Assembly (NCBI GenBank): GCA_964019695.1
Contig: OZ026522.1
Span: forward strand, 21,134,477 to 21,198,476
From: Loripinus fragilis
Lineage: Eukaryota > Mollusca > Bivalvia > Lucinida > Lucinidae
Reading direction: 5' to 3'
Length of the DNA stretch: 64,000 nucleotides
In this document: in pieces, positions 11,001 to 23,000 of the stretch
Layout of the letters: each line of letters opens with the position of its first letter
How positions within the stretch are numbered: position 1 is the stretch's first letter
The notes under the pieces: generated by a model
The model's database searches: none
The model's input: the letters and a program-made list of their open reading frames with translations, nothing else
What the model was told of the DNA's origin: nothing
Translations under genes and position numbers: made by a program

Positions 11001-14000
11001 CACATGTAAAAAGTCAAACTGTTAGGACAAGGTAAGTAAAAAAAGATACAAGGGTCCTGCAAATATTTTGCCAGTTTTAATTATGAAGTGTTTTTATTGA
11101 AATATGTTTCAGTGCAAGTAAGAGAGTAGATTTCTGCATTCCCTTTCACAGAAACAAATTCAATTCTATATTGTAAAATACTGTTTGATGTTAGCTGGGA
11201 GAACTGATAAATAGAAATGTGAGGAGAACTAATTTTAATTTATATATATGGGACCACTTTCGGAATTTACAGAAATGTGTTGGTCTGAAATCCTAGCTCA
11301 GGGCTCATATAAGCAATGAAATATAGAATCTAAGGACTTTTCAACAACCCCAAAAGGACTATCTCACAATTTTAAATAAAACTACTGATTTACACTTTAT
11401 ATTTAAACTTCTCATCAATTTCTAGACTACTAAAATATTGTTTAATATAATTTGATTGCCTTTATTTGCAAAATTTAGCTTGACAATCGCAGTCAGTCCA
11501 TTGGGGGTGAGAATAGCTTTTGACAAAATCCGCTGAAAATGTGAAATAACCATGTATGTTAAAGTGAATGCTTATTTCAAAATAATTTACATTAGAGAAA
11601 TCAGGGGATCTGCTGAGAATTCTGACCACTACACTATTGACCTAGGTCTTGAGGTTTTACATAAACATTCAAGGCAGATTATATGAGCCACGACATGTGA
11701 TTTCCAACAATGTGGCATTTTAACAAGTGTAGACTCGGACGAGCCTGTGTACTTACAAACTCCAAATGGTGGAGTAGCTTAATAATTCTATCCATAGAAT
11801 ATTCAAGCGATTAACAACGGCTCTAATCAGACTGTGCATATGCGTAGGCTGGTCTAAGCTGTGTGGGTCGCACATACCACATTGTTGCAAATCTCATGTT
11901 GCGGCTCATATACTGTATAATGAATGATAGAGATATTCACACCTATTAGCTATGTAGAAACTCCTTGACTGTTACACTTTTATGTTTTCTTTTCTGATGT
12001 CCATGGGCACATTGAAGCTATGCTTATCATAATGGCATGAAAAATATGCGACCAATAAACTTTAAAATAATTTTCATGGTTCTTTGAAATAACAGGAATA
12101 TCACACCCATATTGTACCAAATGTACCAATATAACTTTTAAAACTATTTTGCAGGACCCTCATAACAACACAGGGGGCATGATCCAACCACGAAAAACAA
12201 ATTGAATATAACATTAATGTTGTTTTAAGTAAAAAGAAGCATACTATATCAGGTAAAAACTGTAATAAACATAAACAGATAAAAGACAACATAGGGCCAG
12301 TTAAGCAAAAATAATTTGCGTAAAATTGCGATTATTTTATTAACCATCAGTTTATACATGTGTTTTGGGTGCTCAAAAGAACCATCTCATCGAGACGGTT
12401 CTTTAGAGTATTTGGTTGACAAAATAAGAAAAATAATTCTCAGTTACGCATCTGGGGGCCTGGACAAATATATACAATCACAAACCAGTATGATAGTTTT
12501 TTAGATAAGATATTATAATGATAGACAAGTTTAGTAATGTCAATCATCACACTATACAACCAAATACTTTAATATGTCACAGCTGAGTAGTACACACGCT
12601 CATGGTGCTTTCTTTACATTGTTTTTCGTTTCGCTTAATCAGCAGGAAAGCCGTGCTACATTTACAAGTTTACTACCCATCTAATTAACAAAACAATGTC
12701 AAGCTCTACATGCAATATACTTTGCCATTTGGATTATCTGTTGTGGCCGGATACAAGTAAATTCCCCCAAGCCTCAATATGACATGAATATCTGACACCA
12801 TTGATCCTATGTATTTTTCCTTGTATGGGTCACCGGACTGAAATACCAATAAGACAGAACCTCTAAATTACAAATTACATTCAACAATAATAATAGATAA
12901 CATACCTTTCCATTGGGTGAGTCTTTAGTACCTGGGTACATGAAAATTCCTCCATATAATATAGTTCTGTGAACATCAGCTACCATGGATCCAATGTATC
13001 TATGGCCGTAAGGTTTACCTGACTGAAATAGTTTACTGATCAATTACAAATTGATGTTTATTCAAGTATAAAAGTTAAAATATTTAAACTTTCAAAGAAA
13101 GGCTTTTATGAAAAGTTTTCAGACTTGTGCAATTATTCAAAAATCTCATGACCCACAATATATAACTGACAACAGACTATGTTCAATTGCATGTGCAATA
13201 TCCATCAAGGTTCCCACAGAAATTCAAAAACACAATTCCATGATTTTTCCATGATTTTCCATGATCAACAATGTAATTTATGCATGGCCCAGGCCTTCAG
13301 ATTTATGGTGGGCCCGGGTCATTGTCCCATGATTTTAAAATATGGCCCAACACTTTACAAGGCAGTGGGACCAGTTGACCCATCCTTTTTAGTTGTGAAA
13401 ATATCTCACTTTTATAAAAATATTCAACCTACAGCCAGTCAATTAACTCCACAAAATAGAAAGTACATGTAGGTAGTCAATACAATAAAACATGTCTTAA
13501 GCAGCCACTCAAAAAAAGGCAAAACAAAGATCTTAATAAAAAATGATAGCTTAATGATGGTTGAAAGAATTGCAGAATGCTCCTCTGCAATACTTTCGAC
13601 CTGCATTAAGTGATAATTGGTCTTCATTTTTTGAGTGGCCGCTTAAACAGATTTTAGTGTATAATCAGCATATGCATACAAGTGTCTGTGTCAGTGTGTA
13701 GGTAAAGTATACTACCCAAATGTCAACTGTGGTTAGTTTCATAGACTTGGACCCATCATTTCAGAAAATGACCCACCATTTTTTGCACCATGGGTCACTT
13801 CGGCCCAACAATCTTGAAAAAAAATCTGAAGCCCTGATGGCCTCCAACCTCCCCTTTAAGCAACATCCTCACCACGCTGAGCATAAATGTGGAATGCAGC
13901 AATTAATTTATTTAAATAAGCATGCTTATAGGCCATGTATGCATTTTGAAATAATTAAACCTTGAAACCACCAGTAGCCAGAAAACTAGCTGTCAGACAC

Positions 14001-17000
14001 ACAAGTTTTGTGTAACTGACAGCTAACTTTTTGGCTACTGGTGGTTTTGACAAATTATTTCACAAAATTCCATGATTTTTCAATGCATGGAACTTTTTTC
14101 ATGATTTTGAAGGTATTCCATGATTTCAGGAGCTTATAGAAACCCTGACCCACCAACAAGCAAAATCCTTCACCAGAAGTGACAATGTAGCTATGTTTGG
14201 TGATCCAGAGCCTGCTTAAACATATATTTACATTTTCGAAGCAAGCCTTTAATGAATCTTTAGATTTTTGCAACCGTTCATAGCCTCATGAAGTACACAA
14301 ATTTAAGTTACAGCTGCCAAGCTCACTTGCCCGTGCAATACGTTTCGAACTTCGAACTCATTCTCCAGAAGTGATACTGGTGTTGTCACGGGTGGTAAAC
14401 CTAGGAACTACCACGAAATTGTGTTAGCGTAATTTTGTTCCCAAGCCACATCCGGGATATGTCGTGGTAGTTTCCAGGCCGAAAATTGGATAAACAAAGG
14501 TTCATTTTCGTTTTTATTTTTACTATTTAGAACGACTTGTGGTAAAATCGGGCAATGTGGTTCCGTGTAAATATGTCTCAGTGTCCCATCTAGCCCCAAA
14601 ATTTTGTATGAAAAGTTACTTTATTTCTTTAGATGTGTGTTTCCCCACTGACCATAGGACCAACTTTCCCCAAAGTACAGTGCCAGTTCGAAGGATTTTA
14701 GCCCATATCTGTCAAATCAAATGGAATTTGATATCATTTGACGATGAAAATGATAAAAGACTCTCAATAAACGTTCCTACACAGAAAAAAAAATATGTGA
14801 ACATTAACTCGTAAACGATTCATGCCCCGTTCCTCCTGTGTGGTAGTTTCCAGCACATCGTGGTAGTTAAAATGCTATCGTGGTAGTTGCAAAGACCATG
14901 AAGTAGTTCCCATCAACAGATTTCATCTCTTTTAAGAATCGCCAATACTAGTGCACCTATCATACCCTCACCCAGAAAGGGGGGAATACCATGGGGATTA
15001 GACAGCCCAAAATCACAACCCAAAGGAATCAGATAGAACACCTAAACACGCGGTTGGGACATTTGATACTTTTTCTGGAAGTTCTAAATGAGTTTTTATA
15101 ACAAATATGATGGCCCCAGAAGAATTTTGAACACCAAATATTTGCTTATGGGTAGGGAATCCAACTAAGTTTTCAACAGTGTCTTATTCCCCATGGGTAT
15201 CCCCATGCCTCCCTCTGGGGGGGAATTATTAGGTGCATTGGGATAAGTTGTGACTCAATTTTATAATTGATATGCGTTTCACTGAAAGAAATAATACCCA
15301 TACAATTAATGGCTTGTACAGTTGTAGTGAGCAGCCCCTTTCCAAAATGTGGTCTGTCAAATTGTTTGCTCGTTTAAATACATGTTTACAACCGTTTTCA
15401 TAATTTCATATTTTCCTGTTTTGGCATCGTCTGATTGTAATGTTTGCTTGTCATCACTTATATATTCCACAGTAAAGTAGAATAGAATTCACCTATCACA
15501 TTTGTTTCCATGTTCAGACATTTGTACCCTGATTGCGGGAGGTAAAATGGCTATTTTTGTGTATTTTCAGACACCTGTGCAACAAGTTAATGAAGTGAGA
15601 ATACTTGCTGTCAAAAGGACAAAATTATTCAAACTTTAACCTTAACCGTTTAGTATTTTTTATATGTTATGATTTTCAAACAATTGTGACCCCAAATGGA
15701 ATGTTATTTGACATATTATTCCTCGATGTGGGTCATTTGACATTGTACTATATACCGTTAAAGACACATGAAAACTAGGGTATTTGCAACTGTGTTACTA
15801 GTCCTAAACATAGACATACAAAAAGAATATAGCCATTGGGCCATAATCTCAACTTCATACTAATCAAGTTTATTATCTGTATATGTTTTACAATCAACTT
15901 CGTTTCTGACTTTTTTGATACATCACAAACGAGAGCCAAGAGGTCAGCCCTTTCCCAGTAGGTGACCACAAGACATCAACAAACAGACGTTCATGAAAGC
16001 ATAGCTAAACAAGACATAAAATAACATAAAGGATCCACAAAAGAAGCACCGCCTTGGAATGGTCAGTAAAAATATTTTACTGGAGGGCTCAAATGGTTGC
16101 CATAGCTCAACTAAGTTATGACTGGCAGCGGAGATGCAATACACTGTTTCGTTGAAGATATTAATAGGTTCATTTTAAATCGAAGAAGAGCTTATCTATT
16201 GCTAAGGCATATGCCATGGAGATTTAACCGCCATGTCCAAAGGGTAAATTACTTTTCTGGTTTAAACGGGCATCTACGCAGGGGCATAATTTGAACAATT
16301 TTGGTAGAGGTCCACTAGGGGATGTTACATACCAAATATCAAGGCTCTCAGCTTTGTGGTTGCAGATGAGAAGATGTGTCTATAAATTTCCCTATATAAG
16401 TCTATGTAAAACATGTGACCCTAGGGCGGGGCAATTTTTGGCCCCAGGAGCATAATTTGAACAAACTTGGTAAAGGTCCACTAGATGGCTTCATACCTTG
16501 TGGTTTCAAACAAGAAGATTTGTTCATGCTTTCCCTTTTTTAAGCCTAGATGTAGAACATGTGACCCCCGGGCGGATCCATATTTTGTCCCAGAGGCATA
16601 ATTTTAACAATTTTGGTTTGAAGTCCACTAGGTGATGCTACATGCCATATATCAGGTCTTTAGGCCTTGTGGTTTCAGACAAAAAGATTTTAAAAGTTTT
16701 CATCTCGAAAATCTATTTTTAGCCTCTATGACCTAGATATGCAACGGGCCTAAACCATTTAAACATGTACAGTTATTAAAGAGGATCATTTCTGCCAAGT
16801 TTGGTCAAAATTCAAGTTTAGGAGGAGATGTCATTTGAGTCAATTGTTAACTGACGACGACTATGGACGACGGAGGAAGACCGATCACAAAAGCTCACCT
16901 TGTCACTACGTGACAGGTGAGCTAAAAAATAAAGAAGCCCCTGATTAGTGAACATCTGCTGATGGGAACTACTACTAAAATCCTACAAAGTCTTGGCAAC

Positions 17001-20000
17001 TACCACGATAGCATTTTAACTACCACGATGTGCTGGAAACTACCACACAGGACAAACGGGACATGAATCCTTTCCGAGTAAATGCTCAGATATGTTTTTC
17101 TGTTTAGGAACGTTTATTGAGGGTTTTCTTATCATTTTCATCGTCAAATGATATCAAATTCCATTTAATTTGACAGATATGGGCTAAAATCCTTCGAACT
17201 GGCACTGTACTTTGGGGAAAGTTGGTCCTATGGTCATTGGGGAAACACACATCTAAAGAAATAAAGTAACTTTTCATACAAAATTTTGGGCTAGATGGGA
17301 CACTGAGACATATTTACACGGAACCACATTGCCCGATTTTACCACAAGTTGTTCTAAATAGTAAAAATAAAAAAGAAATTGAACCTTTGTTTATCCAATT
17401 TTCAGCCTGGAAACTACCACGACGTATCCCGGATGTGGCTTGGGAACAAAATTACGTTAACACAATTTCGTGGTAGTTCCTAGGTTTACCACCCGTGGTT
17501 GTATTTGACAGCGAGTCACACCTGATTTGCATGTGCAAAACAAGCTTCATGTTTGCCTTATTGGCTGTCTGTGTTCACACTACTATTCCGCTTTTCCGTT
17601 TTACACTGCAACAAAACCATTAATACAAGTACATATTAAACACAAAACCGTTTTGTTACTTAAATTTTAAATAATTTCTTTAATTTAAATATATTTATGA
17701 TAAAATGTTAATATAAGCAATAAATTGAATTTTTGGAATGGTCATGAATACTTTGGGTCTCTTGCAAAGTAAGTGAATCCTGATCTTTAAAACTATCTAA
17801 CATCCAATATTAAATTGTTATCACATATTTGGAACACTATTTGGCACAATGACCTAAATGTGATGCTGTTCGTTAGATGAAAAAACGTAAACAAGTGGCT
17901 TGATGTAACCCAAGGTTTACATCAATCAAACCAGTAAAAACAGCCGTTGGAATACATGCCAGGGGACAAAAATTCCACTCTTCCGCAAGTAATTACAAGT
18001 GAAATCTGGAAAGGATGAATAATTCTCCCCATAGCACTCATCCTACAGGACGAGCGCTTGGGAAGAATAACTTGAGGAAGTCATATTACATATTACTCCC
18101 TTATTTCCTTTATTGCATATGCTTTTAAAGGACAAGTGCATGTGTTTGCAGGATGGGTGAAAGTTGTAAGTCACTTGTACTGCAGGACAAGTGCAATATT
18201 GAAATAGTTTTGTCCCTTGCATGTATGTGATAAGCAGATTATAACACATAGTTTTGATTATGGCCCTCAGCATCAACCCTCGACTATTATCAGCCCTTGG
18301 GCTAAAGCTCTCGGGCTGCTAATGGGGTCTAGGATTGATAATTGGGGTGTTAACCAAAACCCTGTGTTATAATCTGCTTATCACATACATAACAAGTCCT
18401 CTTTTCTAACACACCTCTCCTATAGAGCCAACGCTAAAAAGTGTGATATTTCAAACAATAATTCACAGTTTTGGAAGCGCGAGGAAAGTGCATGCTAGCT
18501 GATGTCATTTATTACTGGAAAATGACATCATACATGGGGTTAGACAGTATAACATGTTTTTTACACTTGAAAGATGTTACAAATACATGTAAACATATGC
18601 AACGTAGTCCAAGTATTGGCTGGAAGTCTTCAGTGCAATGGCGGAAAGTTGGAAGAAGCTGAAGACTTCAAATGTGTTTTTGTTGTTTATTGTGCGTTTG
18701 AATCGAAATAGATCAGCTCTAGTGCGTGAATTGTTGGCTAATAATTCACTGTTTGTTGGTCAGTTGTGTGAAGATAAATCACTCGCGCTACGCGCTCGTG
18801 ATCTTCTTTACAACTGACCTCCAGTGAATTATTATACACCAATTCACTGCTAGGGCTGATCCATTTCTTAAATATAGTCAAAATGTATATGCATTGCAGA
18901 TATTTGTTGTAAAATGACAATGTAAGAAATTATGAACTTAATCTTTCGGAGACCTGTGAAGCTACCATGAATGCCATTGGTTCAGTTCAAGTTTACATGA
19001 CACCCTTCAGGTTTCATTTGGACCTTGATGCAACAAAACATGTGTTCGAGATTTCCAACAAGATCATGCTTAAGCAAGACTGCTCAGCTAGAGACTAGCT
19101 AGAAATTTGAAATTTCTCTTGTAGCAAGTCTAGATATGATACTTTCCATAGAGCAAATAACAAAGGCGCTAGTCAGTCTGCATGGATGTCCAGTCTGGTC
19201 TGCGCCTTTGTTGTTCCCATCCACAAAGCAGGTTTTCTCACTTACAGTTCAATCCCTTTATGCATGGAATTTTCTGCCTTTCTCAAGGGGCTGAATTTCA
19301 GCCCCATTCCCAATCAAACGTTACATAGCCACCTTTTTCCCAATTCCATGTCTGTTTGTTTTTTTCCAAAAAAAAAAATTGTTTTTTGTTTTTTTTTACT
19401 TTTCTTTTATTGACCACTACTAAATGACCCATATAAGAATGATGCTTAAACACTTGTGCTTGGCATATAACAATCTAAAATAATTTGATTTTTTCAATAA
19501 GTTTTGCTCCCAATTATGTTTTGTGTCGAAATTTTTTCCCAATTTTGACATAAAGTCGACCATTTTTTTCCGAACTTTGGCCAGGGGCCTTTTCCCAAAA
19601 TTGCTGGATAAAGCCCTGTTATGTTTTAAGTCCATAGGAACGGACGGTGTTATAAGTGAATCATGTAAAAAAAGGGACAATTTTACATATAATTATAGGA
19701 AAATGACTACTTTGTGGATGGGAGTCAGTGCTTTTTCCAGCAATTTTGGGAAAAGACCCCTGGCCAAAATTGGGAAAAATGATCGACTGAACAGCAAAAT
19801 TGGGAGAAATTAACGCCATAGAACATAACAAGGGTAGCAAAATATATCCTCAAAATCAAGTTATTTTAGATTGTATAATGCCAACCATACCACTTAAGCA
19901 TAAGTGTTTAAGTAACATCCTGATATGGGTCATTGTTTCTCATATGTAGTAGTGGTCTCTAAAAAATATTTGAAAAAAAAAATTCTTTTCTTAAAGGGAT

Positions 20001-23000
20001 AATTCACATTTTTTTGAAATGCATTTATTATAGCGCTTACAGTATGGTAGGAAGAATCATTCATTTAATGTGTGTGAAATCCTTTCAATTAGCCTGTAAT
20101 TAATTACTTTCAGTCGGCACTGGGGGTCTGGCCATTTGCAGTTCAATGAGCTCCTAACAGGTGGAATGGAATCACTATGACCTGCTTACACACTACCAGA
20201 CCAAAGTCTTTAATCCTTGATAATGGCAAAAATTAATAATGTTTCAAAGTAATATTTTAAGCGATGTGTACATTGATGACTATATTTTGATACATGGGCC
20301 AAGGTTTGATAATTATTTCTAAAATCAACCCTTAAAGCACTAATTATTACTATAGCAGACAATATATTTTGTAACAACTTTCTTCATTTTGGGTACAATA
20401 TGACATAGCAAAATCAACTGAAACTTATTGAAAAACAAAACATTTTTCTTTTAATAGTCGTAACATTCTAATTTGCATTAATCTGACTGATATAATTGTT
20501 ATCAAAACAGAATATTAATTATCCAATATTGAAATGAAACAATGTATGGAATCACTTGCAAGGTGATTCTATGAGTCCGTTAGCTGACCTGAAATAGAGG
20601 TAAATGTCCATCTTTTAATGTCCATTACTGTAATTTGGCAGCCCCCAGATGTTTAGATTAAGGCAATGAACACTGCCATAATGAAAAAAGTCAATAAGCA
20701 ATGCTTATTAGATACCCCCCGCACAGTAAGAGTCAGTGAAAAAACTTGGCAAGTTATAGTTCGAACAAGAAGACCTTAGTTTTGATAAGAAGATTTCAGT
20801 AGAATCTGTGCAAACAAAAATTATAAACTCCTTCATGTTTAATTGCTCCATCAAAAGCTGTAGTAGGAGTTGATCGGCCCATAAAGGCACTATCCATGCA
20901 TATACAAAAGCCATATAAGGGAATAATTGTCTAAGTTCTCACAGTTGTCATTTTGTCAAAATTATTTTTTGTGAACCAAACTCCTTCATGCATATGTTCA
21001 ATGTGTCTGCATTGTATCAGCAAAGTATCAAATTGTTCCATCAAAAGCTGTAGTAGGAGTTGATCAGCCCATGAAGGCACCATCTATGCATATACAAAAG
21101 CCTAATTAGGGAAAAATTGTCTAAGTTCTCACAGCTGTCATTTCGTCAAAAATTATTTTTTCTGAACAAAACTCCTTCATGCATATGTTCAATGTGTTTA
21201 AATTGTATAGGCAAAGTCTCAAATTGTTCCATCAAAAGCTGTGGTAGGAGTTGATCGGCCCATGAAGGTACCATCTATGCATATACAAAAGCCTTATTAG
21301 GGAGAATTGTCTAAGTTCTCACAGCTGTCATTTTGTCAAAAAACATTTTTTCTAAACCAACTTCTTCATGCATATGTTAAACGTGTCTACATTGTATAGG
21401 CAAAGTATCAAATTGCTCCATAAAAAGCTGTGGTAGGAGTTGATCGGCCCATAAAGGCACTGTCTATGCATATACAAACACCTTATTAGGGAAAAATTGT
21501 CTAAGTTCTCAAAGCTGTCATTTTGTCAAAAATTATCTTTTCTGAACTAAACTCCTTCATGCATATATTCAATGTGTCTACATTGTATAGGAAAAGTATC
21601 AAATTGTTCCATCGAAAGCTGTGGTAGGAGTTGATTGGCCCGTATATGGCCTATAATAGCATAAGCACAAAGCACTATATTAAAAGCCATTTAGAACTAC
21701 AAAGGGAAATAACTCTAATAGAATTGCCCCCTAGCCCTTACTTTTTTGTCTCAAGTATTTGTCTTGCATATATGAACATGTTTGCAAGGTTTGATGAAAA
21801 TCCAGCAATGACTCTTCGAGTTATTAAGGAAAAAGCACTATATCAAAAGCCATTTAGAACTACAAAGGGAAATAACTCTAATAGAATTGGCCCCTAGCCC
21901 TTACTTTTTTGTCTAAAGTATTTGTCTTGCATATATGAACATGTTTGCAAGGTTTGATGAAAATCCAGCAATGACTCTTCGAGTTATTAAGGAAACAAAG
22001 CGTTACGGACGGACGGACGGACGGACAACGTGAAAACAGTATACCCCCTACAAACAAAGTTTGCGGGGGGTATAATTAACTTAGCAGATGAGGGGATGAT
22101 CTATGAAAAATAAATAGGTACATTATGAAATATTTATTTTTGATTTAAGTAAAATATTCAAAACCATGAACATACACTTTAATAGTGAAAAACAGAGATG
22201 GTATTGGGAAAAAAGGTGGCTATTTTAGATTTTGAATGGGACTGAGCTTCAGCTCCTGGAGAAGGGCAGAAAATGCCCTGGGAGCATTCAAAGACAAATT
22301 GAAATGGACAGAATGACAGATGTGAGAACCTTATCACTAACATATTTCAAAAAGCACTGAGATAATAATAATTTTTCAATGGTCCCTTACCTCTGGATAT
22401 TTCTTACTCCTAACATACTCTTTTGTTGATTGATCCCAGCTGGCCTCGTGGCCCTCATTCACGGAGTAGAGTTTACCTCTATTTGGTATTTTCATCTTCC
22501 TTTCTGTCAAGATAAACTCTCCAATGGCCTACAGAAACAAATAAAGTTTTTATTTCATTTACAGGCCCCCAGTTAAGAGTGCGTCACTGAAAATTATTTT
22601 TCTTACTTCTCAACTAAAACATATGTTGTGGGTACTCAAAAGAACCGTCTCGATGAGTCAGTTCTTTTCAGCACCCAAAACACATGTATAAACTGATAGA
22701 TAAGAAAATAATCACAATTTTACTCTAAAATATTTTGCTTAACTTTACTGTTATCATGGGTGAAAGCTGAATATTTCCCAAATCTTGAAGTTTAGATTAA
22801 ATTCAGTTTTAAAACTTGCTGCATGCATACAAAATGTAATTTGTTTAAAGTTCAATGTTTTCATTGTCCTTAGTTGATCATTAATCAGGCATAGAACAGA
22901 TGATTTTTGTTTGATTTAGGGTTTAACGTCCCAGTCAAACAGCTATGGTCATGTTGAGACGGTCAGTTCATCTAACCACACTTTTCCTGGGCAAGCTTGA

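Noticed and set aside
14387..17497. Polinton/Maverick because of the long inverted repeats
   Set aside because: Those are 10-20 kb with 6-bp duplications and many genes; this is 3.1 kb, has a 5-bp duplication and no genes.
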